From Cercophora sp. LCS_1 (lineage: Eukaryota > Ascomycota > Sordariomycetes > Sordariales > Lasiosphaeriaceae), in NCBI GenBank assembly GCA_036250225.1, contig JAPZLL010000001.1, forward strand, positions 1,612,001 to 1,676,000: a DNA stretch of 64,000 bases, written 5' to 3'. This document shows, piece after piece, positions 35,835-46,870 of the stretch. Position numbers and translations under genes: made by a program. Each line of letters opens with the position of its first letter. The first letter of the stretch is position 1. A model generated the notes under the pieces. The model ran no database searches. It was not told the origin of the DNA and saw only the letters and a program-made list of their open reading frames with translations.

Positions 35835-38111
35835 CTAGCGTCCAGAGGCGAGATCACCGTTGGTAGCCGGCTGGACCTGCTTGCCCTGGCCCACCGGCGC
35901 GTGAAAGCTACCGATGCTTTGAAAGCCCCTGAGCGCGCATTAGCAATTGTCACCGGAGAATGCGAGATGGGGGAACCTACTTGGTCAAATCGAAGCCTTT
36001 GTCCTCCTCCTCCTCCTCAGCGGGGCTAGGCGTCTCCTCCACGGCTGGGCGAGTCGGCCTTGTCGGACTTGGTGCGGGCGACTTGCTCGGCGCCGGCGGG
36101 GGGCTGCTGCTCTGCGGCAACGGGGGCCCCAGCAGCTTGGATGGACTGAGGTCGAGCTGGGCGGGCTTTAGCGGCGTACTCCCATAGTCGGCGTACTTCC
36201 AGAACGGAGCAGGGGAGCTCGTCGGCATGTGCTGGCTGGGGCGCTGGGCTGTGCTGGGGGGAGCCAGCCTGGGGTGGACCCGGTGTGGTGCCGGCGTGAC
36301 AAAGGACGCACCGTCTTCTTGCAGATACGACGACGTCAGCGTCGGTGAGCCGGGGGCGTTCTCAACCAGACCCAGCGTGCTCGAGGTGCTGGGTTTCTTC
36401 AGTCGGGGAAGAGGGCTGCCGTCGGCGCCGGTGGTTGCGCCAGCTTCGTCAGGTAGGGGCTTGCGAGGGCCACGAACTGGCGTCAGATGCGACTGCGACT
36501 CGCGGAATGATGACGCACGAGGCTGGGGAGATCCTGAGGGCGAGACCTTCCGCTTTCTCACCGAGGTGGGATCTCTAGCGGCCATGTCTTTTGGGCCCTG
36601 GGTAATGTAGTTCAGCTGGCTTGGCGACGACGGGTTCGAAGATCCACGGTGACCACCTCGCCCACCGCGGAAGGCGTTGTGAATCATCTCGTCACGACTC
36701 TCGGGAATGAGCTGCCACTTCATGCCCTTGCCCGGCTCATCGCTCGATCTCGCGACCTTCTCAAACGCCTTGTTGAGCGAGAGGTTGTGGCGGATTGAGT
36801 TCTGAACCGTGTTAGCGTCGGCGGGGGGGATTCAGAGTTTCCAGTGTTACTTACTTGCCACCCATTTGGTTGTTGGTGCCGGTAGTAGGCATATCGTGAA
36901 GTAATAAAGCTGTAGATGCCGGCCAGGTTCAGTTTCTCCTCCGGCGTGCTCATAATCGCTTGAGTGATCATCTGCGCATAGCTGAACTGAGGCTTCATGT
37001 TCCTGTTTTCATCCAGGCTGAGGTCCACGTCACTGTTGCTCATCAATAGCGGGCCCGGTGGCGGCTCCGCACGCGGTGACTTGTGCGGCATCGGGATCCG
37101 GGCGCGTACGGACGGAGGAGTGCCAGGCCGCTTGTAGTCCGGAGGCGCCGGGGCCAGCGACCGCTGGAGGCCACGCCCTTTCCCGGGGCTGGAATGGTCC
37201 CCAGAAGGCAGCGGATGCCGAGCAGGGCGCGAGGGTTCCGGGGCAGCCGGGGGGACCAAGCCTGCCCTCTCCAGATATTGTCTGGAGATTTGCAGAGGGC
37301 TGAGCTCAGTGGGGAGCACAAACATCATCTCCACGCCGCCAACTTCGATGATGTCGCCGCTATTCAGCGCCCCCGTGTCGTTCTGCTTCCATGGGTTTCC
37401 GTTGACCTTGAGCGCGTTCCGACCTTTGACCCGCAGCCACCACTTTGCCTCATTGCTATTGAAATAAATTTGCGCGTGGTCTCGGGATATGACCTTACTA
37501 GGGCCAAGATCAATATGCACGCTGTTGGCCTGGTCATCGCCGGCAGCATCCGTTTCAGCCCGTCGCTGTGCAGGCTCCGAAGACCGACCAATATTGACCG
37601 TAAGATCGGTAATGTAAAAGGTCCAGTCCTGGGCAGCAATCTTCGCGTACGCCTTGACCCCGTTGCTATTGAATTCGTGTATGCTGTTGGCATGATCCTT
37701 GCTAGCCTGGACCGGAATCTCGGGCGCGATGAGGTGTTGCGTCACGCGTGTGACAATCTCATCGTCGTCTTCCATATTGACATTGGACTGGTCGGCGTGC
37801 AACGACGAGTCCCCCTCCTCGGCAGTCTCGCCTGCGTCGTCCTCGGTCTGTCGGAAAAACAGACATTGTCAGTAGCAGATAAAGAAAAGGGCGAAATGTG
37901 TTGCGACGAGCGGGCGCACGCGCGCAACGCAACAAAGCAGACAGGGATGCAGCGATCGGGGTCGAGAGCATGGCAGAGCTGTCGCAGGCAATTGTTATTT
38001 ACTCACCTTCTTTCTGCGCTTCGAGGGGCGCGAAGGCGACAGGTCCTCAGCGACCGGATCGCCGCGCACCTCCCTTCGAGGGCGTTGGGCGCGCTTTCCT
38101 GGCGAAACCAT
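35835..38111 (-). CDS. FHA plus forkhead transcription factor (Fkh1/Fkh2 type)
   Basis: Four exons: 38111-38007, 37847-36855, 36801-35981 and 35928-35835, giving 670 residues. The FHA domain lies at about 110-200 (FYITDLTVNIGRSSEP, then SKVISRDHAQIYF). The forkhead winged helix lies at about 320-398: KPQFSYAQMITQAIMS, GIYSFITSRYAYYR, then NGWQ joined by splicing to NSIRHNLSLNKAFEKV. This FHA-forkhead pairing is the Fkh1/Fkh2 architecture that controls G2/M genes and origin timing in yeasts; the role here is inferred. The Pro/Ser-rich C-terminal half carries many SP/TP sites for proline-directed kinases. The last 30 residues come from a 94-nt exon joined through AA|GTAGGT; if that intron is retained, translation stops at once at TAG (35977-35979). 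Confidence 0.93.
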
Positions 38112-39656
38112 GATTGGCGACGACAAAGGGACGATGCGCTAGATCATGGATCCGCAACAATGTCGTGGTGAAAGGGGTGTGGCGAATGGGCTGGTTGCTC
38201 GATTGGTCGCTAGTGGCGCAGAGGTGAGGAGGTCGGCGGGCGTGGCTCTGAATTGAGCAAACCGTTTCGTGTGCAGAAACGATGCGACGAGATGGACCGT
38301 CTGCGCGGACGCCGACTCGATTTGTTTTGTCGCTGGCCGCGAGTGCGCGAACAGATTGAATGCCCGCCAAACCGGCCCCGAAAAAAAGTAACTCGGTTGA
38401 GGAGCCGAAATACTTTGGTAGAGAGAAACGCGGTGGCCTCGTTCTGCCGAAGGAGAACTGGGTTTGGGAGGTTTTGGTAGGGGGTGATTGATTTGTTTAA
38501 TTGAGTCGCGAAAACCCTGAGGCGACGGACGCGGCATCACCAGCCTCCTTCCAGCTCGGTCAAGTGGGGTCAAAAGTGGATTCACGTGCACACCTTTTGG
38601 CTTACCTAACCATCTCCAACAAGAAATCACTGAATATGACCTCAGAAACTTCATCGAACTGGTGCTGCATCTTGACAATTCTGGTATTTGAATTAATATT
38701 TTATACCTTTAATTCTATTTATTCGCCACATGGGCTATACGGACCGAGAGCTCCGCAGGTTCAAATGCCTCAACACCTGAAATGTTTATATGAGATTTAT
38801 TTTATGTGTGGCGAACAAAGAGCTCGGAACCCTGAAACCCTGGCACCCTCGAGGTCAACATCGCTTCCATCCGGAGCTCAGTCGCGACACCTCTGGCGCC
38901 TGAGATCAAAGTTTTGTGCGGGCTCGGCACTTGTACTTCTTTTTGTTCGTGCCCCGTATTTTTGTTATCTGAGACGTCTGTTAGGTTTGGCTCGAGGGGT
39001 CAGAGTCCTCGGGCATTTGTCCTCAAGGGACAATACCAAAATGCCTACTGATTTGCTGATTTGATTGTGCTTACATGTCGCCCCCTTTTCTCAGATCCCC
39101 GCAGAACCGAACGGAGCTTCCAGGTCCATCCACACCCACCTCCCCGCGGCCTTCATACCGCCACCTAGTAAAAATACGGAACCTTTTACTCTGAATTTAG
39201 AGGCAAGAAAAAAAGAGGGTATATATGAAAAGCCGAGGTTTGAAGAGTACAGAACACCGAGTTCCACTGGGTTTCTTGGCGCGATGAATCCAGAAACGAC
39301 AGGGCTCAAGGACAGCTCAGATAAGGTATTTTAGGGGCTCATTCAAACCAGTTATCCCTCCTGTTCGTGTCAAGCGAACTCGGTGACCGCCTTGGGGAAA
39401 ATAGCAAAGGTAAGGTAACCGTCGAGATAAAATCAGGGAATCATCTTTCTTTCCGAGATCTACAGTTTAGACATTAGGCGTTGCGAATCCTTGGCCTCAG
39501 GAACGCGTCGCTACCACGGCCTTCGCAGGCGTATCCCGCCACACCCACTGTCTCCCATCTATTGTATACAGCATGTACAATTTGAACAACCTCCAGTCCT
39601 AGCCTGCCTTCACTCCCAAACGCCAGTCCCCGTGCATCGCAAACTTTAATCTTTAA
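38112..39656. other. Intergenic region with an AT-rich patch
   Basis: Between the start of the forkhead gene and the end of LCB2. The interval 38630-38810 is clearly AT-rich compared with its surroundings. A plus-strand frame of 187 codons (38501-39064) has no domain and spans the AT-rich patch. I see no gene. Confidence 0.5.
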
Positions 39657-41654
39657 TCATCTAAGCTGATGCTTGACATCCTCCTCGCCGTGCGCGATCA
39701 CGTCCTCCAACCGCCACCTTGGTGGCTTGATTACGCCCTCGAGTCCGTTTGCCCTGCGCCATTCTTGCTCCATCTCTGGAGTGACACCAGCCGGGAGTGG
39801 CTCGGCGCCCCCTGCAATACCAGTCGAATACTTGAGCTGTAGGATGTCTCCAACCTCGTCACAGGCAGCCAGAAGGCGGTCCAGATCCTCCTTGTTGTGG
39901 GCAGATGAGATACAGAAACGGGCGCGCGAGCTGATCAGAGGAGTGGCGGGATAGCCGACCACAACGACCGAGATCTTGCGCTTCAACATCTCGTGACTGA
40001 ACGCAGAGATCTTGGCAGGGTGATACAGCATGAGGGGGATGATGGGCGAGTCGTCGTGACCAGCAATAATGAAGCCAAGGCGTTTGAGTCCGAGCCGGAG
40101 GTACCGAGAGTTGAAAGCGATGCGCTGAAGGCGTTCCTCACCCTGTCCGGGCGCAAGATCGCCCGAAATGATGCGAAGTGAAGAAAGAATTTGCATCAGA
40201 ACCGAAGGAGCTGGTGATTCGCCGAGAAGAGTCGCTGCGTTGGTGCTCTTAAGCTTGTCAATAATGTGCTTCTCGGCCGCAACGTAGCCTCCATTGGCGC
40301 CAAAAGACTTGGTCAAGGTTCCCATGAGAATATCGACTTCGGCAGGATCGACACCGAAATAATCGCAGACACCACGCCCCCTGGGGCCGAGTGCGCCGAT
40401 GCTGTGAGCCTCGTCAACGTAGAGGAAGAACTTGTACTTCTTCTTGAGTGCTAGGACACCGGGCAGGTCCACCATGGTCCCCTCCATCGAGTATAGACCT
40501 TCGACAGCAACCAGAATCTTCTTCCACGGACGATGCGTGCGTGGCTGACCCTGAGCAATTGCTTCACGCAACTTCTTTTCGAGATCGTCCATATTGTTGT
40601 GTTTGAAAGACCGGATAACGGCGCCGGAGAGACGGGCACCAATGCGAATTGAAGCATGGTTGAGCTCATCCGAGAGGAGAAGGCAGCCCTTTGAGACGAG
40701 GGCAGGGAAGGACCCGGCATTGGTCACGAAACCCATTGAGAAAACCATGGCTGCCGGCTTGCCGACAAACTGAGCAATCTCCCGCTCTACTTCGACAGCA
40801 AGATCCGAGGTACCCGAATCGGCTCGCGGGCTGCAGCTGGTCAGACCGTATTTGCGAACACATTCCTCGACTGCGTCGGCGCAGGGTCCTTCAGACTGGG
40901 CGAATCCCAGGTAGTTGTATGAGCTCATGTTCAGTGTCTGGGTGAAGGTGCCCGTGTACTTGTAGGTACGGTTGAAGTCGTCGGATTTGCGATCGATAAG
41001 GGTGATGAATCGGCCTGGAACGCCTGTAATAGGCCTGGCAAAGCAGTCGTCGATTCGCATTTTCAATCTTCTGACGTAGAAGTTGTCAAAGTCGTCGTTG
41101 AGTGGGGCGTAGCCATTTTGCGCCTTAAGCGAGTTGTAGTGTTTCTTGTTGCCAAAACGCTTGCCAAAGAAGTCCCTTGCATGGCCGAAAAAGATGAGGA
41201 TGAGGTAACTCAGATAGGTGGTAATGACGAAGTAGTAAGGAGGCTCGTCTTCGATGGGCGTCTCGAGCGGCTTTCCCTGATGAGCACTGACATAAAGATG
41301 CCGTTTGCTGAGCAAGGGACCAAACTGGGCCTCGGATCGTTCTCGTTTTCTCGCTTCATCTGCCGAGGGGGGTTGGAACAGTGTCGTGGGCGGCTCATCG
41401 CTGTTGGGCTCACCGGCCGTGGCGGTCGAGAGGGAGATGGTAGGGAGGGGGATGGTAGCCGGGCTGATCCCCGATTGTTGATTCCTCATGGCTTGGAGGG
41501 ATTGCTGTGCCGACAGCGACTCCTTGTTTTTGGGCGAGGATGAGAAGAACTGGGCGAGGCGGTTGCCCCGGGACTGAGAAGGCCGTCTCTCGCTCCCTCT
41601 CTCAGACTGAGGCATAGTGGATGACGCAAATGGATTGGAGAGCTTTCGGGGCAT
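39657..41654 (-). CDS. lcb2: Serine palmitoyltransferase subunit 2
   Basis: Catalytic PLP subunit of serine palmitoyltransferase, which condenses serine and palmitoyl-CoA in the first step of sphingolipid synthesis at the ER. Single exon of 665 residues from MPRKLSNPFASS; yeast Lcb2 is near 560, and the excess is an N-terminal Ser/Gln-rich tail. One membrane anchor is visible (YYFVITTYLSYLILIFF, about 138-160). Next come SSYNYLGFAQ, CSPRADSGTSDLAVEVE, DELNHASIR, VDEAHSIGALGPRGRG and the PLP lysine in GTLTKSFGANGGYVAA near 449. The frame stays open upstream to an ATG at 42057-42059, adding 135 basic residues. I prefer the 41654 start because the extension is Arg/Pro-rich and not family-like. 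It is divergent to acetoacetyl-CoA synthetase. Confidence 0.95.
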   Translation of the reverse strand: MPRKLSNPFASSTMPQSERGSERRPSQSRGNRLAQFFSSSPKNKESLSAQQSLQAMRNQQSGISPATIPLPTISLSTATAGEPNSDEPPTTLFQPPSADEARKRERSEAQFGPLLSKRHLYVSAHQGKPLETPIEDEPPYYFVITTYLSYLILIFFGHARDFFGKRFGNKKHYNSLKAQNGYAPLNDDFDNFYVRRLKMRIDDCFARPITGVPGRFITLIDRKSDDFNRTYKYTGTFTQTLNMSSYNYLGFAQSEGPCADAVEECVRKYGLTSCSPRADSGTSDLAVEVEREIAQFVGKPAAMVFSMGFVTNAGSFPALVSKGCLLLSDELNHASIRIGARLSGAVIRSFKHNNMDDLEKKLREAIAQGQPRTHRPWKKILVAVEGLYSMEGTMVDLPGVLALKKKYKFFLYVDEAHSIGALGPRGRGVCDYFGVDPAEVDILMGTLTKSFGANGGYVAAEKHIIDKLKSTNAATLLGESPAPSVLMQILSSLRIISGDLAPGQGEERLQRIAFNSRYLRLGLKRLGFIIAGHDDSPIIPLMLYHPAKISAFSHEMLKRKISVVVVGYPATPLISSRARFCISSAHNKEDLDRLLAACDEVGDILQLKYSTGIAGGAEPLPAGVTPEMEQEWRRANGLEGVIKPPRWRLEDVIAHGEEDVKHQLR

Positions 41655-44041
41655 TTCTCCAGCAAAGGGGACAGCTCGGCAGCGGTACCAAGGGTGCTGT
41701 TGTCGCTTTGTAGGGAAGAGCTGTTTGCGGTCGATGGCGCCAATTGATGCTATAAACTGCAGGTGGTCAACATACTGTTTGGCATAGGGAGAAAACGATT
41801 GACGGAGCGACGGGCGAGCATTCCCATAGCGGCCAAGCGGCCTGTGAGAGGGTCCGTTGCACTTCCAGAACGCTGAAAACGGCGGCTTTCCTGCGGGCGC
41901 CACCGCTCTCCTGTGTAGTGGAGGGAGCATGCAACGAGCAGTCGCGGGTGACAAGAGCGCCCCTTTCGCTAGCCCCACTGCCCTGATTGGAGACGCTATG
42001 CCTCGGCGACGGAAGTGCAAGACCTGTGGAGGGACATGACGGAACGAAGAAGAACTCACTCTAATCGGGTCTCTGTCGCAAAAAGAATCGAAGTCAATCG
42101 TTTGGCGGGTGGACTGGCGGTGCAGAACCCGTGCTTGAGCCTCTGGGGGACGAGCAGAGAGCGGGCACGACTCGAACTTGCCCGGGAACTAGAGTGCGTC
42201 GATGCGGCACGGCGCAGGAGTTTGGCGTGTCGGCGGCGTCCGGTCGTGTTGTTGTCACGGTCGTCACCCAGAGATCTGCGCGGGCACACAGCTCATGGAT
42301 TGCTTCCCCAGAACAACAACGGAAACGGGAGACAAGACGGAAGGCGAGGGTGGAGGAGGGCCTTCTATCAAAAGAAAAGGGGACGGGCGCACTGGCAGGG
42401 AAATTGTGGAATCGCTGACTGGGCTAAGACGCTTGCATCTGTGTGCAGCCACACGGTAATTTGACCTCCCCCCTGTTCTGTTGCCGGCCCCTGCCACTTA
42501 GACACGCTGAGGAGGCCCTTCCCGCTGCCGAGCACTCCGGCGCAGCCCCGATCATGACATCTCAGCCTTCCGCTTGGCCAGGAAGCGGGGTCATGCTCTT
42601 AAGGAGTTCCCTCCATTTGTTCACAGAGCATCTTGCCATCAGGATCGCGACAACGAGACGCCTCTCGGTGCACGCGATGGTCACGGAGGCAGCCGACAGA
42701 TTTCTGGTCGATCCAAAATTTATCGATCACATCGTTGGTTCCTGACAGGCCCTGGGCTGCCAATCACCAATCGGCCCCTGGAGATCCATTGGTTGTAGGG
42801 CCCAAAGTGGCATGGTCGGTATCTCTGGGATCCACGGGAATTTAAGGGCAGCGTCAGGTAAACCCTTTGGCGAGCCCCTCAGAAAATAAATCCAAACAGA
42901 CAGGCGGTTTCGCAACTTGCAAGGTTTGACCTGCGCTCTCATGTTCTCAAGCACCATGGTGGCGTGATGCGACAACTGCCTTTCTCCCTGGCCGTTTTGC
43001 CAGGCTTTTGCCTATCCGACTCGAAAGTGCCTTATCAGCAACCTAGTCCCGAGGGATTCCGCCACAGGCCGAACAATCAGCGATCAGCGACCCAGCCTTG
43101 TGTTTGTCACGGATCGCTCGGGTTCTTCAAAAAGACCGGATGGTTGATTATTCAGGCCTGCAGGCACTTAACCGAGCCGCCCGCACATCGACGCTAAAGA
43201 GGACCGCCTTTAGGTTGGGCTCTTAGACATGGAAACACCACGGGCAGTGACGTGATGGCCTTTCCGGTGCAGCGGTTCATAGGCTGTTGTCGGTTTGGCT
43301 TGAGCATTGGACTTTCCGGGTTGCGTCTCTCGCTTCTTTCGCAGCAGTGGTGGGGCGCCCTCCGTACCTGCAGCCGGGCTCCAACAGCCCACTGCTCTTT
43401 CATTCCATGCTCATTTTTTTTTTTCTTTCGAAACGCACCGCTAGAAGGTTAAATCTCGCCCGCCAGCAACGGCCCCTCTTGCCCTTCCGGGCTCCGGGCT
43501 AGTCTCGCGACAGGTTCTATACTCATCCCGGACATTTGAATGTGGACGCGTTGCTTGGTTGTGACAAAGGGGTTGTGGTGATATTTTGGGCATTCCAGAA
43601 GCTGCGTTTCTCTTGGCTGTTTTCGGAGAATTTTCATGCAATGGAAAACGTCGGCTCCGGAGTTGAGCGATCTTTGCAACCGTCGAGGCGCGGGCCACCC
43701 CATCGGAGTGGAAAGTCAGCGATGAACCTCGGGCAATAACCCTGCTCGCGCCTGCCCCCGAAAACCCTCACAGCACCCGTGCCCTAGAGCCGGAAGGTTT
43801 CCGGCTAGTTTTGCTAGACAGAGGCCGATCTCCAGTTTCTCCCGGCCGCGCTCCGGTACTCGGAATCACCAGTCACTGCGAAGCCCGTGTAAGGAGGCGT
43901 TGTGTCTCATTCATCTACCCCTGTTCTCATTGACAATTCTAGCGAAAAACAAAGTCAATTCACTTGGTTCTCCTTTTTGTTGTATTCCCTGGTCCCTTTG
44001 CAACCTTGTTCAATTAGGAATACCCCCTCCATACCAGCATC
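41655..44041. other. Divergent promoter region of LCB2 and acetoacetyl-CoA synthetase
   Basis: The first 405 bases read open in frame with LCB2 (see that entry). The rest, 42060-44041, is GC-rich with no supported gene. A pyrimidine-rich leader lies at 43970-44040, just before the rightward ATG. Confidence 0.5.
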
Positions 44042-46243
44042 ATGACGGCTCCTGAGCTCTGGAAACATGAGAATCCCACGGGAACACAGATGTGGAGGTT
44101 TCTACAGCATGTGAACGCCAAGTATGGACTCGCCCTCAATGACTATCCCTCACTGTACAAATGGTCTGTGGACAACGTTGCGGCGTTTTGGGAGGAGGTC
44201 TGGGACTTTACCGGCATCAAAGCCTCCAAGCGGTTTGACCAGGTACATGTTGATGCCCCCTTTCCGCCTCAGCTCGAATTCGCTAAAAGCCGCCCTCCAG
44301 GTCCTGGCCCCTGATGCTCCCATGTTCCCCAGGCCCGACTTTTTCGCCGGTGCGCTTCTCAACTTTGCGGAAAACCTGTTGTTTCCTGCGAATGCCCAAG
44401 TCAATGAGACTGATGTCGCCGTCATCACGGCAACCGAGGACGAGCGGGCCCAGGTTGAGACGACATGGGCCGAGCTCAGGGAGCAGGTGCGGCAGTGCAC
44501 CAATGCCATGAAAGCCGCCGGCGTCAAGGAGAATAGCATCGTCGCCGGCTTCGTAGCCAACCATGTGACAGCTCTAGTTGCAATTTTGAGCAGTGCGGCA
44601 CTTGGTGCGATATGGACTGGAATCAGCCCAGACAGCGGTGTCAGTGCCGTCTTGGACCGCTTGGTTCAGATCAGGCCCCAAGTCCTCCTTGCGGACAATG
44701 CTACTCTTTACAATGGCAAGCAGTGGGCTTGCACAGACAAGACTGTCGAGATCGTTGACAAGTTGAAGGGGCATGGGCTAGAGTTGGTGGTGGTCATCAA
44801 GGGTCTTGATGGCGCCGACATGGATCTGGACAAGATCAAAGCCCTTGGAGTGAAGACTGAGGACTTTGACGGTTGGTTGAAGAAGTGGGCTTCCGCTCCG
44901 TAACCCTTTTGAGTTTCCGACTGACCTGATTCAAGTGCCCCGAATCAGCCTCTCGAGTTCAAGCAGCTGCCTCCATCCCACCCGCTGTATGTTCTCTACT
45001 CGAGCGGCACGACCGGCCTCCCAAAGGCTATCGTTCACACAGCTGCCGGCACCCTTCTTCAACACAAAAAGGAGCACTACGTCCATTGCTCTCTCAACTC
45101 GACCTCGCGCCTCTTCTATTACACGACGACCTCGTGGATGATGCATCACTGGAGCGTGTCTGCACTTGCGGTCGGGGCTTCGCTTGTCCTTTACTCGGGC
45201 TCTCCATTCCGCCCACACTCTTACAACTCTGTCCCCCGTCTCCTCTCGTCCTTGAAGGTGACACACTTTGGTACTTCGGCAGCCTATCTCACCGCGCTCG
45301 AGGCTAACAGCATTCGCCCCGTCGATGACTCATCACTGGACCTCTCACGTCTCGAAGCGATCTACTCGACGGCGTCTCCTCTCCCTCCGTCTACTTTCGC
45401 ATTCGTTTACAGCGCTTTTCCGTCCCGAATCAACCTTGCTTCCATCACAGGTGGTACCGACATCATCTCCCTCTTTGGCGCACCTTGCCCTCTACTACCC
45501 GTTCGTCAGGGCGAGATTCAATGTGCCGGTCTGGGCATGGCGATTGGGGTTGTTGACTCGGCCTCTCCATCTGACAAGCCGACGCTCGTGGTTCCCGCGG
45601 ACAGCCCTGGCGATCTGGTCTGCATGGAAGCCTTCCCTTCCCAGCCATTGACGTTCTTTGGCGAGGGAGGAGAGGCCAAATACCGTGCGGCCTACTTTGA
45701 GCGTTTTCCGGGGCTCTGGCACCATGGCGACTTTGTGCGGGTCGATCCTGCTACAGGAGGTCTGGTGATGCTTGGCCGCAGTGACGGCGTTCTTAAGCCT
45801 GCGGGAGTCAGATTTGGGAGCGCAGAGATCTACAACGTTTTGGCGAGATTTTTTACCACCGAGATCGAAGATGCGGTGTGCGTGGGCCGCAGGAGGGAGA
45901 CAGATCGGGACGAAACAGTCTGCCTCTTTGTTGTCATGAATGAGGGCAAGGTATTCAGTGACGAGCTGGTCAGCAGGGTCAAGGATGTCATCCGGCGGGA
46001 GTTGAGTCCCAGGCATGTGCCAGGCGTAATTGCGGAGGCAAAGGGTGGAATTCCAAAGACAGGCAACGGCAAGAAGTTAGTATCTTGGTCTCTAAACGAA
46101 CAATGAACAGCCAACTGACAACTTGTAGGATCGAGGTCGCCGTTAAGCAGATTCTGTCAGGGATGGAAGTCAAGACGAATGCGAGTGTTGCCAACCCAGA
46201 GGCGTTGGCTTGGTTCAGGGAGTGGTCCAAGGGTGGAATTTGA
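44042..46243 (+). CDS. Acetoacetyl-CoA synthetase
   Basis: ATP-dependent ligase of the ANL superfamily that activates acetoacetate in the cytosol, feeding sterol and fatty-acid synthesis. Four exons: 44042-44242, 44301-44899, 44936-46075 and 46129-46243, giving 684 residues. Introns are 58, 36 and 53 nt; the 36-nt intron has GTAACC, CTGAC and AAG and is unusually small, but both flanks match the family. Seen: LLNFAENLL near the N-terminus, VLYSSGTTGLPKAIVH (AMP-binding P-loop, about 288), ITGGTDIISLF, the WHHGDFVRV region with the ribose-binding Asp, GRSDGVLKPAGVRFGSAEIY, and the catalytic lysine in PKTGNGK near 641. Family members begin with a similar W-x-P leader (LWKHENPTGTQM). It is divergent to LCB2. 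Confidence 0.95.
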
Positions 46244-46870
46244 GTTGAAAAGACTGTAGGAACTAAAAATGGAGGTCTTGTGCTTAGACGGAGAAAGACC
46301 ACACCACCGACAATAGAAATGTTCAAAGGGCTCACGCCCCTCAAACTTGGTTACATTTATGCCTCTCTCCACCAAGTGTATGGGTTCTGAAGGGGCCACG
46401 AGGTTCAAACTTAACATTGACATTATTGAAGAGCGTGTAGAAAATCTCCGTCTGTTCTAAATACTGCAGCCACGGAATGGCTCTGGTGGCACGGATGTGG
46501 GGATAGTAGGCTGGAAGCCTGGGCAAGATGCTAGGTTCGATTGAAACACTGATGCATTGGAAGAGTGTCCCCGATTTCGATTTGAGCGAGAGAGAAGGCA
46601 CTAAAATCTATTAAGGTACTCTTCACGGCGTATAATATTCTCCGCGGCCTAGGAAATCAGGTATCAGAGCTAAGGTGCTGGTATAGCCCAGGTTCCTTCC
46701 TCTTTTGATACCGCCTTTCGTTTGTTTACCCATTTCCTCCCACCGTCTCTCCACAACCTTTCTCCTTCCATCTCCGGAACAAACCATCCACAACAACCCG
46801 CGCACCACGCACCACAAAAAGTGGCCACCATCCATTTTGATTTTTCCAACAGAAAAAAAGGCGCGACAAA
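46244..46870. other. Intergenic region
   Basis: 3' flank of acetoacetyl-CoA synthetase and the leader of the first BTB-like gene. A CT/CA-rich leader at 46720-46865 precedes the ATG at 46871. Minus-strand frames of 86-118 codons here show no domain. Confidence 0.5.

Noticed and set aside
38501..39064. Plus-strand open frame of 187 codons
   Set aside because: Crosses an AT-rich patch, begins without a good ATG context and has no domain.
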